Assembly: GCA_012934845.2 (NCBI GenBank)
Contig: WNNJ02000528.1
Span: forward strand, 124,001 to 188,000
DNA length: 64,000 bases
Direction of reading: 5' to 3'
DNA from: Pomphorhynchus laevis
Lineage: Eukaryota; Acanthocephala; Palaeacanthocephala; Echinorhynchida; Pomphorhynchidae
The notes beneath the pieces are model-generated. The model worked only from the letters and a program-made list of their open reading frames with translations, did not search any database and was not told the origin of the DNA. The position numbers were made by a program, and so were the translations under genes. Shown here one piece after another: positions 39,670-52,439 of this stretch (the stretch's first letter is position 1; each line of letters begins with the position of its first letter).

Positions 39670-39870
39670 TTAACTAAAAATTGTATGAACCAAATATTAT
39701 ATATAACGTATTAGAATTAAGATTATAGGTTATCAAAAAGAACTGTAATGCTATCAGTTTTCGGTCAATATTCTTCAACATACAATAGCAGCGAAATTAA
39801 ATACATGCTAATGATGTATGTCCTTTTAGGTAATTTGATTATCTAGAGCCATCTAAAGATTTTCCGCTTA
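39670..39870 (-). mobile_element. Penelope-associated terminal repeat, inverted copy
   Basis: Read on the minus strand it gives ACATACATCATTAGCATGTA, TTTCGCTGCTATTG and CCGAAAACTGATAGCATTAC, the same head as the plus-strand copies. It lies downstream, in the same orientation, of the Penelope-like reverse transcriptase fragment at 40560-39960. That is the position of a terminal repeat of such an element. Confidence 0.6.
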
Positions 39871-39959
39871 AGAGTTTAAATTTTGTTGATTTATATATTG
39901 ATTTATATATTGATTTATATATATTTATATATTTATATATCCTAGTAATCAAGTTTAAC

Positions 39960-40560
39960 ATATGTAACTATTAAATTATTTAAATGTATTTTAGGAAACC
40001 CTATATTATTACACACAAAGTCAATAAATAAATTTTCATTATTTAATGTATTATATTGAATATTATATGGTATGCATGAATGCTCATTCAAAAAATATAT
40101 TTTTGTAAATTCAGATATACTATCTGTACCATATCTATTTACTAAAAGTTTTAACTTATGTTAATTAAATGTTCATATCTAGATATATATTTTTAATCAT
40201 CTGTTCACTTATTGAATAAAAATTGCTAGAGTTAAATTCACATATATCATCAATATATCAAAACATATATTTCATACCTTTATATAATTTAGATTTATTT
40301 TTTAAACAGTTATGAACAAATTTATATTCCATAGAGCTTAAAAACAAGTCAGCTATAATTGGGCTACTATTACCACCCATTGGAACACCTTTTACTTGTC
40401 TAAATATAAATGTCCCTACTTTTAAATAATTTTGATTTATCAAAATATTTAAGGATTATAATAATTTAATTTTATCCATATATTTATATTTGTTTGATGG
40501 TTTAATTTTTGTTAGATAGGCGTTATAGTTATTATATGCATCATAGTTTTAATACCACAT
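39960..40560 (-). mobile_element. Penelope-like reverse transcriptase fragment (palm)
   Basis: The frame 40443-40258 contains FRQVKGVPMGGNSSPIIADL and FLSSMEYKFVHNC, the palm block that precedes the catalytic motif of Penelope-like enzymes. Flanking minus-strand sequence down to 39960 continues the C-terminal part (NEHSCIPYNIQYN). No GIY-YIG endonuclease is recognisable. The element is broken and truncated. Confidence 0.65.
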
Positions 40561-40912
40561 ACCAGATGTTAATTGATTCTTTAATGATTATTTTATAATT
40601 ATTTTATATCAACTTAGTGAAACGTTTAGTGAATTAACGTAATATTCACATATTGCATTTGAGAATAAAATTTGATTGAACAAACAAGCATGATCTATAG
40701 AAGTATAACTATATCACCATATGTCATGTTATATCACAAGTTATAACAATAACTATATTATCAATATTTCTTGCTTTATATTATCACTATAATACGCGCT
40801 ATATTATTATTATAACGTGCGCTATATTATCGCTATAACATGTGCTATCTAATTTACCAGTTACTAAGGATACCGTTACAACAATATCTGTATTGTTTTA
40901 TATCACTAGAAA

Positions 40913-43900
40913 ATGAGCGCTGCAAATAGGGAACAGGTAATTTTTTGTTCAAAGCTGTAAATCGGTTATCACAAATATTTCTGTATTTACTTATCCATTA
41001 ATTATTAATATTATTAATTAAATTATTAATTATTTAATAATTTGATTGAAATTATTATAATTAATTGATATAATTAATATAATAAAATTTATTTATAATC
41101 AATTTTTTGTTGAGTGTAAAGTCTTAAGAACTCTGAAGTTATACGATATTAACGGACCACTAATCAGCCATTATACAACAAAACCTTAAACAATATTTAA
41201 ACCATTTCCACATTTTAATCTTAAAAGTCGCTATACATAAATAGACATTGATAAAATTTGTATAATACATTAATTTGTTACTCTTAATTGGATTCATTGT
41301 TGTCATATACTTTTATCACTCAGGCGTATGATGATGGAGTCGACGAAAAACAACTTCAATCGGATTACAGTATCATAATTACAGATCTAAATATTCAACA
41401 ATCGAAAACAAATCAAGGAAAAAGAAATAGCGAAAGAAAACAAGGATCAGTTGATGAAAATCCAATAGGCGGTTCAAGAATAAACAAAATAAAGAGCACT
41501 AAATCACCGGATGAATCGCATCTAGGGCAGACATTAATTGTCAGAAAATCTGATGACATAAAATCACAAAGTTCCAATACAAGGAAAAATACGACAAAAG
41601 GTAAAATAATGAATTTAAAAGAACACTCAAAACATTAAAAATATATTAATTATTGCATTCTCTAATTTAATTCGATAATATTCCTACTTAAAACAATATG
41701 TCGTGATCACATGACAAGTAAAGAAAATAAACTACGAATTATGATATGACATTTATTTTTCTGCTAAAAAACGTTTGATAAATTGTTTGTTAAAATAATC
41801 AACAAAATGTTATTAAAATATTAAATTTAACAAATCTAAATCAACAAAATATTAAAAATAAATTTTTACTAATAAAAATCTGTGAAAAAATTTTATGGAT
41901 AATAAACAGTTTGCTTTGCATTAGAATAAGGTACACTATATAATCAAATTTCATCAGAGGAAATTCTTTAACGCGTATGCGACCTCGCTGCTATGTAATG
42001 TCGAGGAATAGAGGCCGAAACCTGATAGCATAGAAGTTCCTCCTGATGAACTCTATTGTTACTTTGAAAACGTATATTGTTTAATAGTCAATTCATAAAA
42101 ATTGATTTTTGTTTTGAATTTTATTAATAAATTTTACCGTTATATAAATAGAAATTGTATAAAATCGTATCTAACCATTTAAAAACAATTTAATTTAAAA
42201 ATTAGTAAACAATTATTATATTATTATATATTTATAAGTAATAAATAATTTAAAAATAAGACAACATATTGTAGATGATCTTCTATATTACACCGGCTTA
42301 CTCTGTACATCAGCGTTTCAAATATCGTGACAACCTGTCCATTGTAAATCTACATCAACTTTGAAGGATTTGCGGGGAATTGTTGATGAATATAATCCAA
42401 AAATAGCATTTTTGAAATTAATAAAACCCATAATCGAGTCCGCAAGATTGTGCGTTTGCAAATTGTATTAGGAAACTTGCACCACACAGAATTATATATA
42501 ATAAGATATGAGGAACATGGTATTTCCTCTTGATGATCTATAATCCTTATTTCGATGAATCGTATATCACTTATTAGTCAATTCATAAAAAGTAATTTTA
42601 ATTTTAAATTCTTATTTTTATAACACTTATCTATAATTTGAAATTATTTATTATTTAATTTTTATTTATCATTATTTTTAATCTATAAATGGGATAAATT
42701 ACGTAGACTCAGTTAGCTAATCTGATCTCATATTAAATAGATCAGATATTTTATGAGAAAATTGTTAAAATGTATCTCACAAAAACAAAACTAAGTGCTA
42801 GCAAGTACTGTAAGTATATAACAATTCTCTAATTTCAACAAATGTAATTTAAGTAGATCCTCATAACCTGTAGAGTCGACTAGAAACTATTGTCTGCGTT
42901 AAACTCTGGTTTATGTTATTTTAAATTTTAACTTTATAATCTTTTTAACTTTATATATAAATTATATAAAATCTTAAATAACAATTATCTATAATTTTAA
43001 AATTTAATTTTATTATTTAATCATTTAATTTTTACCTAGAATTATAAAATACGTAGACTCACTTATATGATCTGATTATGAAAATATTGATACAATTTTG
43101 AAAAATTGATACAATTGTCGAGGGAAAACTGTCAGGCTAGTCATAAACTTTAAAAAGCTATTTTAAAGTTTATTAAGAAAAAATATTTAAAAAAATAGCA
43201 TAAACTAAATTAATCTTCTACAATTGCCTTTACAATTCTAGTATTTTTACCACCACACATTTGCCTTAATCTTGTATATTCCAAGTCGCTATCTTTTTGC
43301 GATGATAATATATAATATTCCTCCTGATGACCTCTAATTCTTATTCTGATACAACGTCTGTTATTTATTAGTCAATTCATAAAAATGACGTTTATTTTAA
43401 ATTTCAATTTTTTATTTTAACTTGATTTAAATTATATAAAATCTAAAAACAATTATTAATTTTATTATTTAATTATTAAATTTTGATTTAGCATTATTAT
43501 GTTTTGTTTATTTTATAATTATATTAAATACGTAGACTCAGTTAGCTGATTTGATTATTGTATTGCTTTCTTTAGTTGCTATAAATTTCAGTCTCATAAA
43601 AAAATAATACTTAAATAAAACGAATAGTGAATATATATAATCATGTTTCCAGTTTGACTTAAAATCCTAGTATATATAGGAGAAGAGCTTGATCGGTTTT
43701 TGATGAGATCTGCAAGAGAGCGATACTTATATATAATCAATGTTCTCAAAATATATATAAATATATATAAATATATATAATTATATATATAAATATATAT
43801 AAATATATAATTTTATATACAATATATATAGTCACATTCTGCGATTATATATACTCGAAAGTATCTACCGTGTCCATCGTAACTATACAAAGTTTGTAGA

Positions 43901-46900
43901 AATAATAATATAAATATTATAATATTGTAATATTTAATAATATTACAATTATTAACATTTTACATTCTAATTAAAAAAAATTTTATTTATAAATATATAA
44001 TATTATTATATAATAAATTATAATTATAATTTTTATTATTAAAAATTAAAAATATTATATAAAATATAAAACTAAATATAAAATATTTTAACTCAGCTAA
44101 CTTATTCTTGTCCGTAATTTCCTTTTGTATACAGGTAATGCATTATAAATATCACCTATATTTTACCAAATGTATATTTAGTCTGACTTTATGTGGACAC
44201 AGGATTCGTATTTCGATTAATGACCATGTCTGCAGGATAAAGTATACATATTTTAAATTTTCTTGAGTAATTTTCTTATGCAAATTTTAATTATATTTTA
44301 GCTAATTAAAGTAATTGTCAATTGTATCATTTGAATTTAAACGGTGTTGAAATCATCTATTCATATGCAAATATAATATTTCAATAATGAGTTTTGATTT
44401 TAGATAATCCGACATTCGCTAAATGTACTTTCGATAATTGTGATGAATATGAAGGGGAGGTAGAAAATGATCGTCCACATGGAATTGGCGTATATAGTGC
44501 CAAATCTCAAGGTATTAGTTACTGATACACCTGCCGGTTATTTACTCGGGTACTTTTTCAAGATTAATCCTTTTTTTTCGCTATCTTGATAAAGAGATAA
44601 AAAAATTAATTTTATTACATTTTCACGTAAACTCTTCAAGCAACTCCGACAAAGCAGTTAAATATATGAGTTAATTAAATTTTTCAAAAGAGATAAGGAC
44701 AACGGATTTTATCGACCCAATATGTTAATATGGTATATTACCGCATGTATATATTTATATTATTTGAATATCTAAACATGAGTTTATAATGTTCAAGTCA
44801 GATACCAGATCTTTATAAATACTAAAGAGAGTGAACACGGACAAAAGCCTAGCTATCAGGCAATATACTGCAATATCATTTCAACTCGAACAGAAATCGA
44901 TATCATACTTGCATGTGGTATGATCTATAAATAGTTGGATACTAAATATATGAAAACGGAAACTGAATCACGTCATTACTAAACTATGAACTGTGAGCAC
45001 ACGTGTATTTTAATCAAAAGATTGAAACAATAAATATGTATTTATTAAATTATATTTTTTAACAAATAAATAATCGTTATATAGTGCTGGGATCATAAGA
45101 CTGAGGCAATCCAATAATTCAGTACTAATGCGTGGACCGTAAATATACATGCACACTCCCTCTCTTTGCTTTTGAGGACAGAAGAGGACACGCCAATAAA
45201 TAAACGAAAATGTACAAAAATCCAATAATAACATAAATGTTTGTATATATTAATCCATATATTTAATAAAAAGGAAATTGAAAATATTGATCAAATAGTT
45301 TATTTTTTTCTGATCAATATAGTTTATTGGCTCAAGTACAACTATGTACTTTTTGGACCTTTAAAAATTTAATAATGAACATTTTTACAAAACTTTTTAG
45401 AGGGAAAGGTCTTGAAAAATTTATTTAAGGAGAGTGAGACCATTCCTTGTGAATTTCTTGTAAAACATGTAAGCCAGACGCGAAAGAATGACGAATGCCG
45501 TTTCTTTTTTGTTTTTTGGTGAAGCTGTAGTACTGATTTAGTACTCTATGATGTTACTAGAAAATTTTCTAGTACATCATTCACATTGATTCATTCATTG
45601 ATTGCCGTCTGCCAGTCCTCCTCTGCATCCAGTAGTGGGAGGGATCTGGCACTGATGAGTCATTGTGATGACGAAACGGCATTCGTCATTCTTTCGCGTC
45701 TGGCTTACATGTTTTACTTGAAAAATTTATATAGATAACTTCCAAAAGACAAATTTACTCATGTAATAACGTAATAACGTCGTCTAGACGTTATTACACG
45801 AATGAAAAATTCATCTAAAAATTCAGGTAAGAGAGTAAATTCTAGAATTGAAAATAGTTCTAATTTGAATGCTTTAAATAGTAAACTTTTGATGTAAAAA
45901 TAAATTCAAGTATTAAAAATTATTTTCATTTGATTGCTGTAAAGGTTATACACACAAAGGAAAATGGATAAACGGTTTAGCACATGGATATGGTCTAACA
46001 GAATTTAGCGACCATACAATAGAGGCGATATTTTTTAAAGGACAAGTAAGTTTGATATCTACATACAATAATTGATGCTTATAATGTTCATTAATGACGA
46101 AATTGTGAGAACCTTTGTTCATCTGAACCAAATATTATGTCAATTTGTACAAATATTATTTATGAGCAATATTATTGATTTTAATATTAAAAAATATATT
46201 TAAATAAAAATAAACAATTATTTTGAAATTAAATATATTTTAATAAATATATTAAAATAATATTAATATATTAAAATAATATATATTATTAAAGTATATT
46301 TATTTTAATAATAAATATTATTCAAAATCAAATGTTCGAAAGCCGCTGCTATCTTTAAAACAATATATTGTTGTAAAAAATGGTTATATACAAATTTACG
46401 CGCATCACCTCAAACAATTGGTTGTGTCTCTACATCAAAATGCAACTTAATTTCAAATCATTTCAAATTATTTCAATATTTCTCCCATTTTCAATATTTT
46501 TACCTTATTGAGATCATTAGTGTTTAAATTTTCCGCTTTGAAATGTTTCGCGTCAAAATTCATTTTCTTCAAATATTATTCTTCAAATCGTTTCTGTTAA
46601 TATTTCTTCACATTTAAAGCATTTCCCTTAATTTTCTAGTATTCTTGAATCAACAAATTTAGTTACAAAATAATAAATTTATTTTAATTTCAAAATAATT
46701 ACATTTTACATCGTTTGGTTTAAAAATATTTCAATTCTATTAACCATTTTTGCATTTTGAAAAAAAGTTATTAATTTTCGAGAAGAGTAAATTATTTTCC
46801 TTTTAATTCATTTAAATCGAAACTAAATGATGTTTAACGAGAAGAAATCCGTTCGTATCGCTCAGAAATTATTGTGAAATGAAATGATTTATAATTTAAA

Positions 46901-49900
46901 ATATAAAAAAAGATCTGCTTTATACTTAAGAGACACTAACATGTCTAGGGCTATGATCAACAGGGTTTAGGACAATCATGCTAAAATAACTTTTCATTAT
47001 CGTATTTTTGTATTTTCCTTCTCGAGAATATAGCTGATCCAAAATATAGAATTCTGAAGCGTGTTTTATTTGTTCAATTGTCAAAATATCTGCTTGTATT
47101 GTGCATTGGAAATATACCTGCAGGAAAAATAAACCCCAAAGCATTGATTAATATTTCATCTTTATTCTTTGAATTAATTTTAATTTTTAAATGTTGCAAG
47201 ATTAGTTATTCGCAGAGATTTGATAAACTGTAATAACAAATCAAGAATCTACTTTATGTTACATTTAAATCTAGACAAAGTATTTGAACATCAAGACGAA
47301 ATGAATATTTTTAAATGAAAAATTGTATTTCCTACATAATGTTTGTTTGATTAATAGCCACTTGGTCATTGTGTAATCACTAGAAACAACGGATTAGTAC
47401 AAAGAGGAATTTATGTGCCGGTTAGTAATTCATTTTTTCCTTTATCAGCTACACCTTCTATTTAGTTGGAAAACACGGTTTTAAGCAATGACTTCAAGAC
47501 TGTATGGATTGAATCGAACGCCAGTGTTGATGTAGACAAGAAATTCGAGAAGATGAAACAAGCCATTGATAACAGCTTAAGTATTACAAATTAACTATAT
47601 TATACTACAAATGATAAATCGTCCGATAGATTTTAAGAGCTGTCTATAGCAAGCAGTTCATTCAAAAATATTATTTTTATATCATTTTACTTGTGGAAAT
47701 TAAAATGATTGCTATCAGGTATACAAAAATGTAATAATTTACGATGATTCTATTATTATTTTTATTTATTTTTAATTTTTTATAGCCAAGACAATTTTTT
47801 AACGTCTATTTTATTTAATTGAATAAAAAATTTTAAAAATTAAATTCAATTTTATACAGGGTTAGCCGCAATTGGGTCCCATAAAGATATTATTGGTTTT
47901 CTTTAAGAATGGGTCGTCATCTGGTTCTCACTATGATTCCTCTCAGTCTCCGTCTGCCTGTTCTACAAAATGATCACGATGATTTAGGCAAGAATCCGCG
48001 CTAGACAGTCCCACATGCAACATCAAGTCTCTCAACGTGTTTACGGGCTTGTGAACTCTCGATCGAAGTGAACGTATCATTGGGATACAGATTTTGCCAG
48101 CGTCGTGCTAATTTTTGTTCTCAACCACGAAATGACACTTGGATAACTTTTCATCTGTTTCATACTGATTCTCGATGCTATAGCCTGTATTATTCTCTGC
48201 GACGATCAACCAAACCCACATGAGAAAGCAAACACGATCGGGCAGAAGGAACCCTGTTCAGCCTTCAGGATGCGCCCTTCATATTTAGCTCTTTTCTAGA
48301 TTCGTGATAATCGATCGACGCACTAACAGTTTTCGACAAGTAGGATGAAGCCTTCTCATTAAACACACATACGTTGAAAAATGTACGCTCCATTCTACCT
48401 CTCGCGCATGAGGCGCTCTGTCCGTTGTACTATTCTCGAATATTATTGTGTCAGGCACTTGTTGTAGCTGAGGCTCAATTGCCACTCCATTACATACTTC
48501 TGTCATCGCATCCGCTAATAAATCTCTGAGATCATTATGCCGAACTATCAAAAGACCACCCCTCCTAAACGAGAGAGCATGACCAATATCAAACTTTGCT
48601 ACACAACAACATTGTTTTGCTATGTTTGTCAGGTCCAACCATATCGTGCCGCTACTGCATCACGAAACTCGTTGGTGGACAAGTGCAATCCAAATGCTGA
48701 TATTGGTCGAATTATCAACCAATTTGATAACACCTGTATTGATGCAAAATCCAGTATCCGTCGCAAACCCTCGTCTTTTTCAGCCAGCGACAATATGTTT
48801 TGCTTATTGATGTCGATATTCTCTTTTTTAATCCCATTTGCTGTTGCACTTTTGTTCTTTGCTTCGTTCAAACGTGATCACGGCATTGTCATATGGACTG
48901 CATATTGCCAACAACGCATTATATTGCCGTTTTACTTTTGAGATGGGATTCATTATCCCCAACCAACCCATTCTAATGGGAATTGCAAAGAACTGTTCTT
49001 ACTTACTCTATGGTCTAGCAATCTAGTCACCAGCTCGGTGACTAGATTGTAAAACCAACTGGGATTGCACTCAGTCGTTCTCGCCAAGAAGATCAATCTA
49101 CTTTACAGTGCCTGTGTGAATATTGTGTTCGTCGGGTGTGCGTTTAATTCTACCATTGTGCTCAGTTTTCAATATTTTGTGTCCACTTATTCGTACAGGC
49201 TAGTACATACTGTTTCACATATTCTTTGTCTCCGATCAGGGCTCCCAAAATAGATATACCATATGTATTTATGCGTACGGTCGTGTCCGCGAATGCATAC
49301 AGTGAAACACTTTCATTTTGACTGTGAATCAGAAGTCTACATTTAGTTGGATTCACTATGTATCCGTATTGAGGATCGATGCTTTAGCTTATTGATCGAT
49401 CGTTAGTGTATTCCATACTTGCTTTAGCTTGTTGATACTACCAACAAAATTTGCATCGTCTGCGTACCATCGCAGGTATATGTCTGGTATGCTTACTCCA
49501 ATGCGTCTAATTAGGTGAATTGTCAATGTCGTAAATGCTGCTACGGCTAAAGGATCACCTTGCGTGAACCCTTCAGTAACCTTAAAATATCCTCCTTTGT
49601 GTGCCATCGTTATTCCACCCCCGTAGGTTTTTGCAGGGTTCTTGCTAGAGATGGACAAACTTTATCAACGTTTGATAATGCAAGCTGTCTACACGCTTTA
49701 TTGAACGCATTTTTCGCGTCACTACTCAGTATTGCACACTCTGGGTCTTTATGAAATCTTTCTGATATAGTGTGAATAGCATATTCAACGCCTGCGCGTT
49801 GAGCAGCGCATAATTGTTCTGTTTTTACTACTGTTTGTAATGGTTGTTTGATGGCACTGCCTACGACTTTGCCGATTACTCGACGCACAATCTTCCCTAT

Positions 49901-51939
49901 ACCAATCGGCCTTATTTCTGGATATTTGTTATGTGGTATCAAACGACTCGCAACAAGTTCATCCATAGTCTTAAAACATAAAGGTTCCGTAGCTATCTGC
50001 TATTGCACGTGCTAGCTGTGCAATAGCTTCGGCTAGTCTGAGAGAATGATGTTTGAACAATGTCAGCATTCTTTGGAACTCGAACGCTGTTAATCCGGAT
50101 GGGCCAGCACCACCTCGTGTTTTCAATGCGGTTGTGATTATTTGATTCCTGTCAATCGATAAAAATTCAAAGGCATTGTGTGGCACGCAATCAATTATAT
50201 GCTGCTTCAGCTTTGCTTCCTAACCTGCTTCATTTGCTCAGCTGCTTTATTTTTATTTATATAATTTTCTGATTATTTTATTGTCTTAAAATAAAATTAT
50301 TTTATTGTCTTATATATTGTATAAATTATATTATTTTTATATGTTCAAACTAGTATATAAATATATAAACTTTGAATTCGAATCATCTGTCACTTGACTC
50401 AAAGTATTTTTTAAATCATAATAAATTTCAATTTATTATAAGCAAATAAAATTTTAAAATTGTTACAAAAAAATTGCTACAAAATTGTTAAATTAATAAT
50501 TAAAAATTAACAAAAAAATCAGCATGATTTTTGTGCATAGGGGCGCATTTGCGCCCCTATGCACGCTGACAAGCCTACGTAGAAGAAAAGGTAAAAGGAA
50601 ATGAGAAAACAAAATACAATGTAAAATTAATTTGTTGATGAAATTAAAGGAAGTATATGAGTGGAATGTGACAAGGCGTCGAAGTATAACAAAAAAATGT
50701 TGAGTGGTTTAGTTAAAGAGGCATAAAGAATTGTGCGTTGGATCAGATGCTGAAGGAATGCATTTCTTGATTTATTGTGTAGGAGGAACCATAATGCAGG
50801 AACGTAGACGTTGTTCAAGGTGTGGAAGCGACGAGGAAGAACGGACGTATGCTAGCAAACAATTCCAGGCAAGTGGAGCAGTGACGATAAAAGAGTTGAG
50901 GTTATAGTTGGTAAGTGCGGAGAGACGTTGAGTTGTAGATTATAACTTGATCGCAGATCCAAGGAGGCATAGCGCGAATCATAAAGATAAGCAAGGTGTA
51001 AGTACGATGGGGAGTGGCAAAGTAGACGAAAGGTAATGATACGCAAACGAAATTCAACACGAAGGTTAATTGTGGGACAATATTGGACGGAACGTTTATG
51101 GGAGATATGATCGAAGTGGCAAAGACTCAAGAGGACAAAGCAGCGGAGTTTATGGACTCCCCTGCTCTGTAAGAGCAGAGCAGCCTGTGGAGAGCAGAGC
51201 AGCGGAGTCTGCTCTCCGTTGATTTATGTAGAGGTAAAAGCACATAATTTGAAGTGTTGACAAATAAGCTAAGGCAATAAAAATCCCGGGAAATATGAAA
51301 GACGTTATAAGAACGAGACATGAGTTAAAGTCGATCAGCCTACGTATGCGATGGAAGTCAAGAAGAAATAAGAAAGAAGGGCGAACTTTATCATGAACAA
51401 AAGTTTTAAGGGTCGAACTTGCGAAGCCGTATATTATTTATCTTATTGTTGTAATATGTTCCCGCTTTTTTAAATCTTTCATTAATTTTGTATGATAAAA
51501 GTAAACGCTTTTTTACAATTATTAAGCTTATCTTACAAACTATTTAACATTCAAAGTTCGCTCAATGTTATTAGGTTTAAATTCAAACAAGATTTAATTT
51601 TAATCGACTTTTGATTAAATGATTACAACCATTTATATCTGAAATATAATTTTATATAGAATTAAATAGAATTTATTAATTAATAAATTTATAAATTTAT
51701 AGAATTTTATTTATATAGAATTTTATAATTTATAATAAATAATATTCCTTTTCTAATAAGTAATTTTGGTAATTAGAGCCATGTTGTGATGTCAATCATA
51801 ACATTAGCATCTTAATCTCAATAGAAAAATTAAATTTTATTTTGTCTGTTTTATAGATTCGATCAAACAAACACAGGATAAAATCGAAGATGATTCCACT
51901 TTTTACGAAAACGTTAATACATTAAAATGTTATAATTAG
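40913..51939 (+). CDS. MORN-repeat protein, seven exons
   Basis: Exons are 40913-40936, 41324-41600, 44404-44511, 45945-46045, 47358-47420, 47466-47580 and 51857-51939. All junctions are GT-AG with matching phases, giving 256 residues and a stop TAG. Exon 1 is MSAANREQ. Exon 2 is a hydrophilic, Lys/Ser-rich, probably disordered segment (KTNQGKRNSERKQGSVDENP). Exons 3-4 hold two MORN motifs, YEGEVENDRPHGIGVY and HKGKWINGLAHGYGL. The C-terminal part (KFEKMKQAIDNSL, then TQDKIEDDSTFYENV) looks helical. MORN repeats commonly attach proteins to membranes or cytoskeleton, including ciliary structures. Intron 5 is 45 bp, while the last intron is 4.3 kb and holds two foreign elements. The final exon rests on its phase match and a strong pyrimidine-rich acceptor; without it exon 6 would end after SITN. 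Role unknown. Confidence 0.8.
41938..43560 (+). mobile_element. Cluster of four Penelope-associated terminal repeats in MORN intron 2
   Basis: A head copy starts at 41938 (ATCAGAGGAAATTC, CTCGCTGCTATG, GAGGCCGAAACCTGATAGCA, CTCCTGATGAACTCTATTG). Headless or partial copies lie at 42510-42728 (tail ACGTAGACTCAGTTAGCTAA), 42900-43078 and 43310-43560 (tail ACGTAGACTCAGTTAGCTGA). All have the same orientation as the host gene. Confidence 0.6.
45424..45716. mobile_element. Long-inverted-repeat element with 13-bp target duplication
   Basis: The direct repeat CTTGAAAAATTTA flanks the element at 45411-45423 and 45717-45729. Inside, GTAAAACATGTAAGCCAGAC with GCGAAAGAATGACGAATGCC on the left is inverted on the right (GGCATTCGTCATTCTTTCGC with GTCTGGCTTACATGTTTTAC), giving arms of about 45 bp. 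The centre has palindromic ACTAGAAAATTTTCTAGT. It is non-coding. A 13-bp duplication is long for most cut-and-paste transposons and may point to another mechanism. A rearranged relative is at 24960-25384. It lies in MORN intron 3. Confidence 0.75.
46926..47117 (-). CDS. Orphan candidate exon (hypothetical)
   Basis: On the minus strand a pyrimidine-rich acceptor (TTTTTCCTGCAG) precedes 47117. The open frame reads VYFQCTIQADILTIEQIKHA and ILDQLYSREGKYKN and ends at a stop at 46926. The composition is protein-like for this AT content. It lies antisense within intron 4 of the MORN gene. No family is recognised, and no upstream exon is proven. Confidence 0.3.
   Translation of the reverse strand, partial: VYFQCTIQADILTIEQIKHASEFYILDQLYSREGKYKNTIMKSYFSMIVLNPVDHSPRHVSVS
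47870..50220 (-). mobile_element. Reverse-transcribing element of uncertain class, largest copy
   Basis: Minus-strand frames show, in order: TRGGAGPSGLTAFEFQRML; RLIPHNKYPEIRPIGIGKIV; ILSSDAKNAFNKACRQLALS (motif A region); FTQGDPLAVAAFTTL; DIYLRWYADDANFVGSIN (catalytic motif); ILGALIGDKEYVKQYV; and a distal region near 48170-48110 with SYPSVISWLRTKIS. This type of reverse transcriptase is found in many invertebrates. Its C-terminal DVRVFNP-like block suggests a restriction-like nuclease, but I cannot place it in a named clade. The copy is old, with several breaks. It sits inside the last intron of the MORN gene. Confidence 0.6.
50600..51440 (-). mobile_element. CR1-like LINE, third fragment
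   Basis: Minus-strand frames at 51321-51127 (SRDFYCLSLFVNTSNYVLLP) and 51130-50852 (FDHISHKRSVQ, LRIITFRLLCHSPSYLHLAY, SLDLRSSYNLQLNVSP) match the C-terminal part of the element at 7399-9970 (YLLSSLLFPKVNYCLSLFAN, RLCRFDHTST, SLRSHHSLLLHVPN). A local repeat, GCTCTGTAAGAGCAGAGCAG, sits at 51163-51182. It lies inside the last intron of the MORN gene. It is inactive and 5'-truncated. Confidence 0.65.
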
Positions 51940-52165
51940 ATATAATTTGTTAATCAAAATAATTATTTTAAATTATTGAACTTTTAATAATTGAACTAAC
52001 AATTTGTTGATATCTACAATTAGGTTTTTAAACGAGAAATATCGATTGTATTAAATCGCTTAAATAATTGCTTAGTGCGTTAAAGTCTATTCAGCAAGTT
52101 CGGATTCCAATCTTTAATTAAGCGATAGAAGCAAGACAATGCATTCACTTTGTTACCGGCGAATA

Positions 52166-52345
52166 TCAACGACACTTGGAGAACTGACAAACAGATATTT
52201 TATAATTCAGATCGGCTAATTGATTTTTCGTATTTTTTATAATGATAAAAAACATAAACCACCTCTCGTGTGAATGCAAAGCATTTTCTGGATAGATTCC
52301 AATTAATTTACTATCAATTTCTATATGAAGAGCGTCGATTCCTTG
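52166..52345 (-). CDS. Orphan candidate exon (hypothetical)
   Basis: On the minus strand TAATTTTTGCAG precedes 52345. The open frame reads QGIDALHIEIDSKLIGIYPE, NALHSHERWFMFFIIIKN and QLADLNYKISVCQF, with a stop at 52166. Internal GT donors exist after ERW-coding and KIS-coding positions. No family is recognised. Together with 47117-46926 it could belong to one antisense gene interleaved with the MORN gene, but this is speculative. Confidence 0.3.
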   Translation of the reverse strand, partial: QGIDALHIEIDSKLIGIYPENALHSHERWFMFFIIIKNTKNQLADLNYKISVCQFSKCR

Positions 52346-52439
52346 CTGCAAAAATTATTAATACAATGTGCGATTAATTTTGTATTTTAGATTATTAGGT
52401 CTTTAATTATTAATTATATTATGTTTTTAATTTAACTTG

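Noticed and set aside
45010-45234. 74-codon minus-strand frame in MORN intron 3
   Set aside because: No clear acceptor or donor at useful positions, no family, and half of it is low-complexity.
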